Source: JAFGJQ01 sp964586145 (GTDB lineage: Bacteria > Planctomycetota > Phycisphaerae > UBA1845). From it: DNA of 52,995 nucleotides. Location of the stretch: assembly GCA_964586145.1 (NCBI GenBank), contig CAZPHH010000027.1, positions 1 through 52,995 of the forward strand. Direction: 5' to 3'. Each line of letters begins with the position of its first letter. The stretch's first letter is position 1. This document shows, in pieces, positions 1-7,701 of the stretch. The notes under the pieces were generated by a model. It had not been told where the DNA came from and searched no databases. It was given only the letters and a program-made list of their open reading frames with translations. The translations under genes were made by a program, and so were the position numbers.

Positions 1-35
1 CGGTCCACAATGGCGATGAGGTCAGCGTGAAGCAT
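1..35 (-). CDS. possible 5' end of a gene running off the left edge
   Basis: On the minus strand an ATG at position 35 opens a frame that stays open to the window edge and reads MLHADLIAIVD. The short hydrophobic stretch and the divergent position relative to the repeat region are compatible with a real gene start. There is no clear Shine-Dalgarno sequence, and eleven codons cannot identify a family, so this is only a possibility. Confidence 0.2.
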   Translation of the reverse strand, partial: MLHADLIAIVD

Positions 36-277
36 GGTTGGAATCGTAGTGTTGGGCGGTGCGGGGGGCAATGGAAAGGGACCCGCCGCGGCGGGCAGGC
101 TCTGGGACGGGCGGAAACGCAAAAACGTCGAAACGCAAGAACGCGGAAAACAGGGACGGAGCGACGCAGGGACGCAGGGACGAAGTGATCCGGCTGCGGC
201 GGCCGGAAACCCAGAGGCAGCGCACGAGGGCTGGGGCGAGGACGGACCGGCCTTCTCGTTGTGGGACCGGCGTCATG

Positions 278-333
278 TGTGGGACCGGCTTTCCAGCCGG
301 TCTCTGGGGATCACGCCGGCCGCCTCTGCCCGC
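278..333 (-). repeat. palindromic intergenic repeat, left copy
   Basis: Positions 278-303 contain a hairpin with arms ACCGGCT (284-290) and AGCCGGT (295-301) around a 4-nt loop. Positions 299-333 form a second 35-nt module. Both modules recur in inverted orientation downstream: 278-303 is an exact reverse complement of 1149-1174, and 299-333 matches the reverse complement of 1034-1068 with two mismatches. The copies flank the membrane protein gene at 344-805. They look like REP-type or decayed mobile palindromes; no coding capacity is seen. Confidence 0.75.
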
Positions 334-343
334 AGATCGCCGG

Positions 344-805
344 TCAATCCTTTGCCCGAAAATCCGCCACGGCCGCAGGCACGAAGTACAGGTAAATCAG
401 CAGGGCGGCCGGATAGCACAGGCCCCCGACCACGGTCCAGCCGATGAACCAGATCAGCCAGAATGCCGTCAGCGTATGTCGCTCGCTGATCAGAAGCACG
501 AATGCCCCGCTCCACTGCATGGCAAACGCGATCAGCGGCCCGAAGAGCATGAGAAAGCCGATCACGCGGCACTTGGTTCCTCGAATGCTCTTGCCGAACG
601 GAACCGGCAACACGGCCGCAAAGAAGGCCTGGGCGGCGAACATGAGGAGCTGGAACTGCACGGCCCCGAGCAGCGCCGTGAGGAGCGGAAGCACGCCCAT
701 TCCAATCACAGGATTGCCGCCAACGTCCCCGAATGCCTGCAGACCGTAGATGGCTCCGACGACCCCGCCGATAGGCAAGGGTGACCAGTACTGCCACTTC
801 GTCAT
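344..805 (-). CDS. small polytopic membrane protein of unknown function
   Basis: 153 residues starting MTKWQYW at 805, preceded by GGGAGCAGG as a good ribosome-binding site; an upstream extension in the same frame is low-complexity repeat sequence and is rejected. The protein has about four hydrophobic segments: a glycine-rich one near residues 8-25, one near 35-60, one near 75-100 and one near 110-140. It ends in a short charged tail, FRAKD. I recognise no family, catalytic motif or signal peptidase site. The gene stands alone on the minus strand, divergent from the HemX-HemA pair, and inverted palindromic repeats lie directly on both sides. It is likely an integral inner-membrane protein; function unknown. 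Confidence 0.7.
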   Translation of the reverse strand: MTKWQYWSPLPIGGVVGAIYGLQAFGDVGGNPVIGMGVLPLLTALLGAVQFQLLMFAAQAFFAAVLPVPFGKSIRGTKCRVIGFLMLFGPLIAFAMQWSGAFVLLISERHTLTAFWLIWFIGWTVVGGLCYPAALLIYLYFVPAAVADFRAKD

Positions 806-1033
806 GTGTCCTGCTCCCGATCGCCGGCTTCCCGACGATCCTATTGGAGCATCTGGCCCGCCCGGATGCAAGCTGTGCCCATAGTCTTGGTGGGCGCTTA
901 TCCCGGTGTGCATGACCCCGCTCAAACGGAGTGCCCGGGGGGAGGAGTTGGGGGGTTCGAACAACCGGCCGCAAACGGCCGGCCTGCAATCCCGCCCCAG
1001 CGAGGAAGGCCCGCGAACGGGCCTGAACGCTCT

Positions 1034-1232
1034 GCGGGCAGAGACGGCCGGCGTGAACCCCAGAGACCCCGGCGCGCCGGGGTCCCACAGAAGGCAGCCG
1101 GTCCCACAAGTAGGGTCCGCCGTGCGGACCAGGATAGGCAGGAGGCTCAGACCGGCTGGAAAGCCGGTCCCACAGGGAGACAGCCGGACCCACAGAAGGT
1201 GGCCGGTCCCACAGGGAGACAGCCGGACCCAC
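1034..1232 (+). repeat. palindromic intergenic repeat cluster, right copies
   Basis: Module 1034-1068 is the inverted partner of 299-333. Module 1149-1174 is the exact inverted partner of 278-303 and folds as ACCGGCT (1151-1157)/AGCCGGT (1162-1168). A 30-nt unit beginning CCGGTCCCACAGGGAG occurs twice in direct orientation, at 1164-1193 and 1203-1232, a 39-nt period. Shorter variants containing GGTCCCACA occur from about 1079. The sequence is non-coding and repetitive, probably a dispersed intergenic family. Confidence 0.75.
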
Positions 1233-1278
1233 GCCAGAGGCGGGTCACCCGGCACAATGCGCGGAAGGCCGTCGGGCG

Positions 1279-1306
1279 TTCCCATCCCGGGACTTCGGGC
1301 TACAAT
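1279..1306 (+). promoter_or_regulatory. predicted sigma-70-type promoter for hemX-hemA
   Basis: TTCCCA at 1279-1284 (4 of 6 to consensus) and TACAAT at 1301-1306 (5 of 6), 16 nt apart, about 106 nt upstream of the HemX start. It is the best -10 match between the repeat cluster and the gene. Confidence 0.45.
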
Positions 1307-1412
1307 GCGAATCGGGCCGGCCGGCGGGGCACAAGCGGGTGAGGCGGGTGGCCGTCGTGGCGGGCGGCGGGGGGACGGGGTGGACCGGTGTGGGTCGGGT
1401 CCGGGAGGGCGT

Positions 1413-2252
1413 ATGGCATTGCCGGCGGAACAACTGGTGCTGACGGTCGCCGCGGCGGTCATGCTGGGCGCGGCCAGCAGCGGGGCGGCCCACCGGGCGA
1501 AATACCCTCACGACAAGTCGTCGTGGCTGCTCCAGATGTGGACGGTCGCGATCGTAATCATCAACGCGTACGTACTTACGGTGCGCACGGTGGCGGCGGA
1601 GGACGTGCGGCACGTGCTGACGAACCGGTTTGACGTGACGCTGGTGTTCGCCACAACGCTGACGGCGGTGGCGGCGTGCGCGCAGCATCTGTCGCGTATT
1701 CGGGGACTCGACGGGTTCTTGCTGCCGGTGGCCGCGTTGTTCCAGGTGTTTGCGTTCGTGCAGGTGGGTGAGCCGTTGCTGCGGTACGACACGGCGACCT
1801 GGTTTGTCGTGCATCAGTTGTCGCTGATCGCAGCGGGGACGTTCCTGGTGTGCGGCGGCGCGGGGGGCGCGGTGTACCTGGTGCTGTGGCGGGCGTTGCG
1901 TCGCAAGCAGCCTTCCCCGCTGTTCGGGCACCTGGCGCCGCTGCAGGCCTGGGAGCGGTTCAGCCGGTGGAACCTGGTGATCGGGTTCGTTCTGCTGTCG
2001 TTCGGCATTCTAACCGGCATCTGCGAGGCGACGCAGTCGGTCCGTGCGGAGCAGGCCACGCGGCAGGCGTGGCTGACGGACGCCTTCATCGTGGGGAGCT
2101 TCATCGTGTGGGGGTTGTACGGAGCGGCGATTGCGGCCTCGGTGTTCGTGCCGCGGTTCCGGGGCCGGCGGGCGGCCCAGTTGGCGCTGGGGACCGGCGC
2201 GTTGCTGGTGTTCATCCTTCTGGTGGTGGAGAAGGTCTCGAAGGTGCACTAG
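1413..2252 (+). CDS. HemX/CcsA-family cytochrome c assembly-domain membrane protein
   Basis: 279 residues from ATG 1413, preceded by GGGAGGGC. About eight hydrophobic helices run through the protein, starting with a helix at residues 6-24. The pattern and the histidine in WFVVHQLS fit the HemX/CcsA (cytochrome c assembly) superfamily. The tryptophan-rich haem-handling WWD signature of true CcsA is absent, so this is closer to HemX, a membrane protein that in Bacillus modulates the amount of glutamyl-tRNA reductase. The gene ends directly at the hemA start (TAG then ATG, no gap), implying translational coupling and a role tied to HemA. The long in-frame extension back to 906 is repeat DNA and is not part of the gene. 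Confidence 0.85.
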   Translation: MALPAEQLVLTVAAAVMLGAASSGAAHRAKYPHDKSSWLLQMWTVAIVIINAYVLTVRTVAAEDVRHVLTNRFDVTLVFATTLTAVAACAQHLSRIRGLDGFLLPVAALFQVFAFVQVGEPLLRYDTATWFVVHQLSLIAAGTFLVCGGAGGAVYLVLWRALRRKQPSPLFGHLAPLQAWERFSRWNLVIGFVLLSFGILTGICEATQSVRAEQATRQAWLTDAFIVGSFIVWGLYGAAIAASVFVPRFRGRRAAQLALGTGALLVFILLVVEKVSKVH

Positions 2253-3533
2253 ATGCGCACGTTCGTCATCGGATGCAACCACAAGACGGCCACCGTCGAC
2301 GTCCGGGAGAAGCTGGCGTTTGACGATCGCCGGTGCGCCGAGGCGCTGACGGCGTTTCACGAGGCCTTTCCGAAGGCGGAGACGGTCATCCTTTCCACGT
2401 GCAACCGGACGGAGCTCTACCTCACCCGGCCGCTGCAGGCGCCGCCGCGGCTGCACGAGGCGATCGAGTTTCTGGCGCGGCAGCAGGGTGTGGACTCGCG
2501 TGAGTTCGCCTCGTCGCTGTACTTCCACGAAGACAGCGAGGCGATCCGACACCTGTTTCGCGTGGTTTCCTCTCTGGACTCCATGGTGATCGGCGAATCG
2601 CAGATTCTGGGGCAGGCCAAGCACGCCCTGGAGCTGGCGCGCGGGCAGCAGACGGCCGGCGCCCAGATCGAGGCGCTGTTCCAGCACGCGTTCGGCGTGG
2701 CCAAGCAAGTCCACACGCAGACGCAGATTTCATCCGGGCATGTCAGCGTGGGCAGCGTGGCCCTGGACTTCTCCCGGCAGATCTTCAGCCGCTTTGACGA
2801 CAAGGTGGTGCTCATGATCGGGGCCGGCAAAATGGGCGAGCTGACGCTCCGGCACCTGCGGGACCATCAACCACGACGCGTGCTCGTCACGAACCGGACG
2901 TCCGCCCGGGCTCAGGAGGTGGCCCAGCGCCTGAGCGTCGAGGCCCGGCCCTACGAGTCGCTGGGCGACCTGCTGGTGGAGGCGGACGTCGTGCTGACCT
3001 GCACCGGCGCGGCCGAGCCCATCCTCACGGCTCGCGACTGCGCCGACCTGCCGCGTCGGCGGAAGTACCGGCCACTGCTGATGATCGACATGGCCGTTCC
3101 CCGGGACATCGAGGATTCCGTGGGTGAGCTGGAGGGCCTGTTCGTCTACAACATCGACGATCTTCAGCGGATCACGGAGCGGCACTGGGAGGAGCGTCGC
3201 TCGAAAATCAGCGAGGGCGAGCGAATCGTCCAGGAACGCGCGGCGGCGTTCCTGCTGGAGCGTGGCCGGCGGGACGTGGGCCCGGTGGTGACGGAGCTGC
3301 GCGAGCACTTCCACGCCATCGCGGAGGGCGAGCTCCAGTGGCTTGCCCCCAAGCTTCGGGACGCCTCGCCTCGGGAGCGAGAGTTGATCGAGCAGATGGT
3401 CCGGCGGCTGGTGAACAAGATCCTGCACGAGCCGGTTCAGACGTTGAACGAGAAGGGCGTCGAGGGGCGCGGGCAGATCTATGCGGAAACGGCTCGCCGG
3501 CTCTTCGGGCTGGATGCAGAAGAGCGGGAATAG
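2253..3533 (+). CDS. hemA: glutamyl-tRNA reductase
   Basis: 426 residues; catalyses NADPH-dependent reduction of glutamyl-tRNA(Glu) to glutamate-1-semialdehyde, the first step of C5-pathway tetrapyrrole synthesis in the cytoplasm. The N-terminal catalytic domain has the nucleophile Cys50 in STCNRTE and a conserved His at about residue 100. GESQILGQ follows at 114-121. The NADP-binding Rossmann domain has GAGKMGE at 190-196 and the PRDIED segment. A C-terminal helical dimerisation domain ends the protein. Length is normal for the family. The start abuts the HemX stop codon. No hemC/hemD/hemB genes follow, so the rest of the pathway lies elsewhere. Confidence 0.97.
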   Translation: MRTFVIGCNHKTATVDVREKLAFDDRRCAEALTAFHEAFPKAETVILSTCNRTELYLTRPLQAPPRLHEAIEFLARQQGVDSREFASSLYFHEDSEAIRHLFRVVSSLDSMVIGESQILGQAKHALELARGQQTAGAQIEALFQHAFGVAKQVHTQTQISSGHVSVGSVALDFSRQIFSRFDDKVVLMIGAGKMGELTLRHLRDHQPRRVLVTNRTSARAQEVAQRLSVEARPYESLGDLLVEADVVLTCTGAAEPILTARDCADLPRRRKYRPLLMIDMAVPRDIEDSVGELEGLFVYNIDDLQRITERHWEERRSKISEGERIVQERAAAFLLERGRRDVGPVVTELREHFHAIAEGELQWLAPKLRDASPRERELIEQMVRRLVNKILHEPVQTLNEKGVEGRGQIYAETARRLFGLDAEERE

Positions 3534-3554
3534 CAGGGGAAGGCAGGTGCGTTT

Positions 3555-4277
3555 GTGGTGCGGGTTGGCGTCGCGATGCTGGCGGTGGTGGCTTTGGGCG
3601 GGGGCTGCGGCCCGCGGCTGCGGGGGATTCCGTCGGGGGACCAGGTGGTCCGGCCCGGGGACGGAGTGGCGGCGCGGCAGGCGCAGGCCGTCGCCGCAGA
3701 GGCACGTCCGGTGAAGGTGCCGTGGACCCCCCGCGAGTCGCTGGTCGCGTTCCACCTGATCGTCCGCAACGTTTCGGACACGACGTTTACCTGGATCCCG
3801 GCGGACCTGATGCTGGAGGACAGCGCGGGCCGCCTGCGCCGGCCGCTTCCCATCGATGCGCTGGCCCTGTCCTATCGCGCTGCCGGCAAACGCGGGCCCC
3901 TTCCCCCCGGGCTGAGACCGGCTCCGGCGCCCGGGCAGTCGTCGAGCGGAGCCTACCCCGATGCAGCGTTCTCATCTTCGTCCTGCTGTCGTCCGTCTCC
4001 ATACAAGGGCGGTCCGCCCCAATTGTCCTATTCGTCGACCGCCGTTCGGGTGCCGCCCGATACACACTTCCTGGGGGCGGGGCGAGCGGCGACAGCGTTC
4101 TTGATGCAATCGCCGAGTCCACGTGACCTGCGGCCGGGCGATTCCGTATCGGGATGCGTCGTCTTCTCGTATCCGCTCGAACGTGACGCGGAGTTGGTTC
4201 TTTCCGTGCCGGCGCCGGACGCGACAGATCCAGCAGATACTTCAATCCCACTCCGAATGCGATTCGTTTATCGGTGA
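3555..4277 (+). CDS. putative lipoprotein, function unknown
   Basis: 240 residues from GTG 3555 (an ATG at 3576 is a possible alternative). The N-terminus is short, hydrophobic and ends in GGGC, a loose lipobox, so the mature protein would be lipid-anchored at Cys18. The middle (about residues 60-115 and 170-235) looks like an immunoglobulin-fold domain with alternating hydrophobic strands: the segment LIVRNVSDTTFTW and the later LRPGDSVSGCVVFSYPL suit a DUF4352-like fold. I recognise no enzyme motif. It follows hemA by 21 nt and probably shares its transcript. Its last 10 nt overlap tail-to-tail with the convergent hemW gene. Confidence 0.6.
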   Translation: MVRVGVAMLAVVALGGGCGPRLRGIPSGDQVVRPGDGVAARQAQAVAAEARPVKVPWTPRESLVAFHLIVRNVSDTTFTWIPADLMLEDSAGRLRRPLPIDALALSYRAAGKRGPLPPGLRPAPAPGQSSSGAYPDAAFSSSSCCRPSPYKGGPPQLSYSSTAVRVPPDTHFLGAGRAATAFLMQSPSPRDLRPGDSVSGCVVFSYPLERDAELVLSVPAPDATDPADTSIPLRMRFVYR

Positions 4278-5419
4278 CGCTCGTCCAGGGCCGCCATCAG
4301 ATCGGTGATGACGGCGTCCGCCACGAGCAGGCCCGGACGCGTCAGCACGAGGCGATCGCCGGAAATCCGCAGCAGGGACCGCTTCTCCAGATCGGCAAGG
4401 GCGCCGGCGCAGGCCGTCCGAACATCCACGCCGCTGCGAGCGCGGACGTCTGACATGTCCAGCCCGTCTCGCATTCGCAGGCCCAGCATCACCAGCTCGC
4501 CGGCCAACTCCGCGCCGGTGAGCGTTTCAGATGTCTCCTCCGCCAGTCCGGTCTGCTCAATCCGCTCCACGTAGGCATCCAGGTCTGCCACGTTGCGGTA
4601 GCGGCGGCCGTCCAGGTATCCCGCGGCGGACGGGCCGATTCCGATGGAAGGCTCGTTTCGCCAATAGGCGAGGTTGTGCCGGCACGCGCGCCCGGGGCGG
4701 GCGAAATTGCTGATTTCGTACTGCTCGTAGCCGGCCGCCGTCAGGGTGTCGATCGCCTGAAGGTACAGCTCGGTCTCCAGCTCCTCGTCGCAAGGCGAGA
4801 CGGTACCGGCCTCGAGGGCCTGGGCGAGTCGGGTGCCGGGCTCGTACGTGAGGCCGTAGCAGGAGAGGTGCTCGACCCCCAGGTCGACCGCTCGCCGTAG
4901 CGAGTCGGCCCATGTCTCGCGGGTCTGCCCGGGTATGCCGAACATCAGGTCGAGGTTGAGGTTGTGGATGCCCGCCTGACGGGCGAGGCGAACCGACGAG
5001 TTGATGGTCAGCACTTCGTGAACCCGTTCGAGGAGGCGAAGCTCATTCGGGTCAAACGCCTGGGCGCCGATGGATAACCGATTCACGCCACAGCCCGCGA
5101 GAGTGTCACATTTGCCCGGGGTGACGCTTTCCGGGTTCGCCTCCACGGTGATTTCGCCGGTCGGGCGGACGTTGGGCTGGGCGGCTTCGAGCAGTCGATC
5201 CAACTCGTCGTTTGGAAGGACGGTGGGCGTGCCACCGCCCACAAAAATGGTGGTCGGCCCGTCAGGCACGGCCGGTTTGCGTGCGGCCAGTTCCGCAATC
5301 AGAGCGTCTACCACGCGTTTCATCTTTTGGGGGGCGGCTCCGGCGACGGAGAAGAAGTCGCAGTAGCCGCAGCGGGCGCGGCAGAACGGCACGTGGATGT
5401 AGAGGGCCAGGCTTGCCAT
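4268..5419 (-). CDS. hemW: radical SAM haem chaperone HemW
   Basis: 383 residues from ATG 5419 (MASLALYIHVPFC); the longer frame upstream is rejected because GGGAGCG precedes this ATG and homologues begin here. The radical SAM cluster motif is C13-x3-C17-x2-C20 followed by DF. GGGTP is at 61-65, and the HNxxYW haem-binding signature is at 248-253. HemW proteins resemble coproporphyrinogen dehydrogenase HemN but act as haem chaperones that insert haem into respiratory enzymes; the HNxxYW motif favours HemW. Gene order next to hemA suits a haem role. The ribosome-binding site lies inside the right arm of an inverted repeat (5428-5455), which may limit its translation. Confidence 0.93.
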   Translation of the reverse strand: MASLALYIHVPFCRARCGYCDFFSVAGAAPQKMKRVVDALIAELAARKPAVPDGPTTIFVGGGTPTVLPNDELDRLLEAAQPNVRPTGEITVEANPESVTPGKCDTLAGCGVNRLSIGAQAFDPNELRLLERVHEVLTINSSVRLARQAGIHNLNLDLMFGIPGQTRETWADSLRRAVDLGVEHLSCYGLTYEPGTRLAQALEAGTVSPCDEELETELYLQAIDTLTAAGYEQYEISNFARPGRACRHNLAYWRNEPSIGIGPSAAGYLDGRRYRNVADLDAYVERIEQTGLAEETSETLTGAELAGELVMLGLRMRDGLDMSDVRARSGVDVRTACAGALADLEKRSLLRISGDRLVLTRPGLLVADAVITDLMAALDERHR

Positions 5420-5446
5420 TGTCAGGACGCTCCCGTCTGGTAGAAT
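5419..5446 (+). promoter_or_regulatory. strong predicted promoter for the FHA gene
   Basis: TTGTCA at 5419-5424 (5 of 6) and TAGAAT at 5441-5446 (5 of 6) with a 16-nt spacer; TG at 5438-5439 also gives an extended -10. It points rightwards to the FHA gene at 5610 and overlaps the first codon of hemW on the other strand. Confidence 0.6.
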
Positions 5447-5455
5447 ACGGGAGCG
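5428..5455. promoter_or_regulatory. inverted repeat spanning the -10 box, possible operator or 5'-leader hairpin
   Basis: Perfect 9-bp arms CGCTCCCGT (5428-5436) and ACGGGAGCG (5447-5455) around a 10-nt centre that contains the -10 element TAGAAT. On the minus strand the same repeat sits 9 nt before the hemW start and includes its Shine-Dalgarno sequence. It could be a repressor site for the rightward promoter, an RNA hairpin controlling hemW translation, or both. Confidence 0.55.
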
Positions 5456-5609
5456 AGGGGGCGACGGCAGCCCCGAATTGGCCGCTTGGCGGCGGTTCGC
5501 GATGCCGGTTGGGCCGCCCGACGCAAGAACCGTCAGGCGGTCCGTGGCGGCGCGGGACAGTTGGCACGTCGAGTTCACTCAGACTTTAGTTTTTGACTGG
5601 ACCGCCCAC

Positions 5610-6113
5610 ATGGACGTAAGGCTGGTGATGTTCAAGGAGAATGGGGACCGCCGGGAGTTCCCGATTTCGGGATCCTCGGTTGTCATCGGGCGGCTGGACG
5701 AATGTGGCATCCGCATTCCGTTGCCGGAGGTGTCGCGGCGTCACGTGTCGATTTCGGTCACGGCCAAGCGCGTGGTGGTGAAGGACCTGGGGAGTGCGAA
5801 CGGGACGTACGTGAATAACAGGCGGGTGACAGAAGACTCGCTACAGGCGGGTGACCATCTGGTGGTCGGTCCGGTGGTATTCACGGTACAGATTGACGGC
5901 CAGCCGGACGACATCCGGCCCGTGAAGACGAGGCTGCGGCGCCGGCAGGCCAGCCGGGCCGAGGCCATGGCGGACTCGGGCGTGAAGGACTCCTCGGACA
6001 TGTTCGGACTGGACGAGGCGGACGAGGACGATCCGATCAGTGCTCTGGAAGCCCTCGCGTCCAGTGCGGACCAGACGGCCATCGACCCCTATGATGAGGA
6101 AGATGAAGACTGA
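5610..6113 (+). CDS. FHA domain protein
   Basis: 167 residues from ATG 5610; the upstream extension in frame is over the hemW leader and is not expected to be translated. A single forkhead-associated domain covers residues 3-95, with the phosphothreonine-binding residues GR (27-28), SRRH (42-45) and NGTYVNN (64-70) all present. The C-terminal part (about 100-167) is charged and ends in a strongly acidic tail, DPYDEEDED. FHA domains bind phosphothreonine peptides, so a Ser/Thr kinase partner is expected, but none is in the window. The ribosome-binding site is poor. The next gene is a one-TM protein on the same strand. Confidence 0.88.
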   Translation: MDVRLVMFKENGDRREFPISGSSVVIGRLDECGIRIPLPEVSRRHVSISVTAKRVVVKDLGSANGTYVNNRRVTEDSLQAGDHLVVGPVVFTVQIDGQPDDIRPVKTRLRRRQASRAEAMADSGVKDSSDMFGLDEADEDDPISALEALASSADQTAIDPYDEEDED

Positions 6114-6215
6114 TCGCCGCCTGGCGGTCGGCGATGCTGCGTGGTGGCGCGTCCGGTGTTTCGCATGCGCGCCACCCGTGGTTCCGGGCCTACCGAAGCT
6201 GCGAGAGGTATCAGG

Positions 6216-6836
6216 TTGACGCAGGCTACCTCGGCCAAGCAACTCCGGCGGCGGCATCAGGCTGCCCGGTCGCGGCAGAGACAAGCTCGCCTGGCGAGCG
6301 GAGGGATCGTCTGCCTTCTGGGTGTGGTTGCGTTCATGGCAGTCACCATGTGGCAGCGCAGCCGGGAGGCCATTGCCCGCATGGAGGTGGATCTGACCCG
6401 GGACTTCGTGGTGCCGCTGAAGGCGGAGATTCTGCGGCTGGACGGGCACTTGCCGCTGGAGTTCCCGGGCAACCGGGTGAAGGATCCTCGCCGGGCGGCG
6501 GGATACCGGTATCCTGCCGCGGATTCCGTGGTCGCGTTGCGCCGGCGGCAGGACGAGATGATTCTCGGGCACAGCCCGCGGGTGACGTCGTTGATCCGCA
6601 GCAACGGCTACTTTGTCGTGGTGTTTGACCGCGCGGCGTTCCTGGGTTGCCGGGGGGAGGGGCAGGAGGCATCGGTGTGCCTGGACCGGCATCTCCGGGT
6701 GGAGTGGATGGAGGAGCCGGCGTTCTGCAAGCGGATCGAGGCCCAGCACCAATGGCTCGAGGCGCAGGGCCGGGGGCCCGGGCGTTCCGACTCCCGGCGG
6801 GGCGCGGGGGTTGCAGAGTCGGCGGGGTCGGCGTAG
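6216..6836 (+). CDS. single-pass membrane protein, unknown function
   Basis: 206 residues if started at TTG 6216, which has GAGAGG 8 nt upstream; ATG 6165 or GTG 6141 give longer forms without a Shine-Dalgarno sequence. The N-terminus is very basic (RRRHQAARSRQRQ), followed by one transmembrane helix (GIVCLLGVVAFMAVTMW) and a helical stretch rich in charged residues. The remaining C-terminal domain has cysteines near its end (LGCRGE, SVCLD and AFCKR). The topology resembles small division or envelope-associated proteins but I see no family signature. It lies between the FHA gene and rpmI, with 42 nt before the L35 start. Confidence 0.55.
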   Translation: MTQATSAKQLRRRHQAARSRQRQARLASGGIVCLLGVVAFMAVTMWQRSREAIARMEVDLTRDFVVPLKAEILRLDGHLPLEFPGNRVKDPRRAAGYRYPAADSVVALRRRQDEMILGHSPRVTSLIRSNGYFVVVFDRAAFLGCRGEGQEASVCLDRHLRVEWMEEPAFCKRIEAQHQWLEAQGRGPGRSDSRRGAGVAESAGSA

Positions 6837-6878
6837 AATGCCCGGTCTTTGGCCTGTTTTGGAGGTGAGGTGGCGGTT

Positions 6879-7082
6879 ATGCCCAAGATGAAATCGCACA
6901 AGGGAATGGCCAAGCGGGTGAAAGTGACGGCCCGGGGCAAGGTCCGGTACAAGCCGTCCTTTGCCAGCCATCTGATGAGCGGCAAGAGCGGCGACCGGGT
7001 CCGGCGTCTGCGAAAGCCGGTATTGGTGACACCGGTGATGGCCAAGAAGATCATTCCTCGGCTCAAAGCGGTGAGTCGTTGA
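6879..7082 (+). CDS. rpmI: ribosomal protein bL35
   Basis: 67 residues from ATG 6879 (MPKMKSHKGMAKR), preceded by the near-perfect ribosome-binding site GGAGGTGA. The basic KMKSHKG start, the RYKPSFASHLM core and the IIPRLK end identify bL35 of the large subunit, and length matches the family. It is followed after 63 nt by rplT. The usual upstream partner infC is not here: the preceding gene is an unrelated membrane protein. Confidence 0.95.
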   Translation: MPKMKSHKGMAKRVKVTARGKVRYKPSFASHLMSGKSGDRVRRLRKPVLVTPVMAKKIIPRLKAVSR

Positions 7083-7145
7083 CGTTCGGGCTTTGGTGCC
7101 CCGGCCGGAACGACCGGCGTGTGGGCCGGCAGGAGTAGAAGAACC

Positions 7146-7514
7146 ATGCCACGTACGACGGTTGGTGCAGCCCGGCATCGCAGGAAGGTGCGTCTGTTTC
7201 GCGAGGCCCGCGGGTATCGCGGGGGTCGCAGTCGGCTGTATCGCACCGCGAAAGAGGCGGTGACGCGAGCCGGGGTCTACGCGTACCGGGATCGGCGCGC
7301 GCGAAAACGCCAGTTCCGGGCCTTGTGGGTGACGCGTCTGACCGCCGCATGCCAGACGCGGTCCATTCAGTACAGCCGGTTCATATACGGGTTGAAGGCA
7401 GCCCAGGTCGTGTTGAATCGCAAGATGATGAGCGAGCTGGCGATCCACGACCCTCAGGCATTTGACGCCATTGCGGAACTGGCCCGGCAACACGCCCCGA
7501 AGGACCGCGGCTGA
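7146..7514 (+). CDS. rplT: ribosomal protein bL20
   Basis: 122 residues from ATG 7146 (MPRTTVGAARHRR), with AGGAG 9 nt upstream. Typical bL20: a long basic N-terminal helix that threads into 23S rRNA, the motifs RGGRSRLYRTAKEAV and YRDRRARKRQFR, and a C-terminal globular domain with GLKAAQVVLNRKMMSELA. Length is close to the usual 117-120. It binds 23S rRNA early in 50S assembly. It sits in the standard rpmI-rplT order, but the gene that follows is a STAS protein rather than pheS. Confidence 0.96.
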   Translation: MPRTTVGAARHRRKVRLFREARGYRGGRSRLYRTAKEAVTRAGVYAYRDRRARKRQFRALWVTRLTAACQTRSIQYSRFIYGLKAAQVVLNRKMMSELAIHDPQAFDAIAELARQHAPKDRG

Positions 7515-7551
7515 ACGCGATCGCGGTTCTCCTGCGCAAAGGATTCAGACT

Positions 7552-7582
7552 CGGCCCCCGGCCCCGGACGGGTTGGGGGCCG
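7552..7582 (+). terminator. hairpin after rplT
   Basis: 8-bp arms CGGCCCCC (7552-7559) and GGGGGCCG (7575-7582), 38 nt after the rplT stop. There is no T-tract, so it may slow rather than stop polymerase on its own. A smaller hairpin ACCGCG/CGCGGT (7504-7509, 7522-7527) spans the stop codon. Confidence 0.4.
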
Positions 7583-7636
7583 CTTGCTGCGCTGGTGCGG
7601 GTGAGCCGCATTGGGACCCCACGGCGCCGGACCCTC

Positions 7637-7665
7637 TCGACCTGCTCGCGAATGCTGGGTATGCT
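7637..7665 (+). promoter_or_regulatory. predicted promoter for the STAS gene
   Basis: TCGACC (7637-7642) and TATGCT (7660-7665), each 4 of 6 to consensus with a 17-nt spacer, located between the rplT hairpin and the STAS gene start. Confidence 0.35.
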
Positions 7666-7701
7666 GAAACCCGATCGAATCCGTGATCCGGAGGATTTTC
7701 C

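Larger units (their letters stand above)
806..1412. other. non-coding region with a repeat cluster
   Basis: No credible gene lies between the divergent genes at 344-805 and 1413-2252. Open frames here encode only low-complexity arginine/proline/glycine translations of the repeats. The stretch holds the repeat cluster at 1034-1232 and a promoter-like pair at 1279-1306. Confidence 0.7.

Noticed and set aside
906..1412. N-terminal extension of the HemX-like protein
   Set aside because: The extension is built from intergenic repeats with low-complexity translation; a good ribosome-binding site supports ATG 1413.
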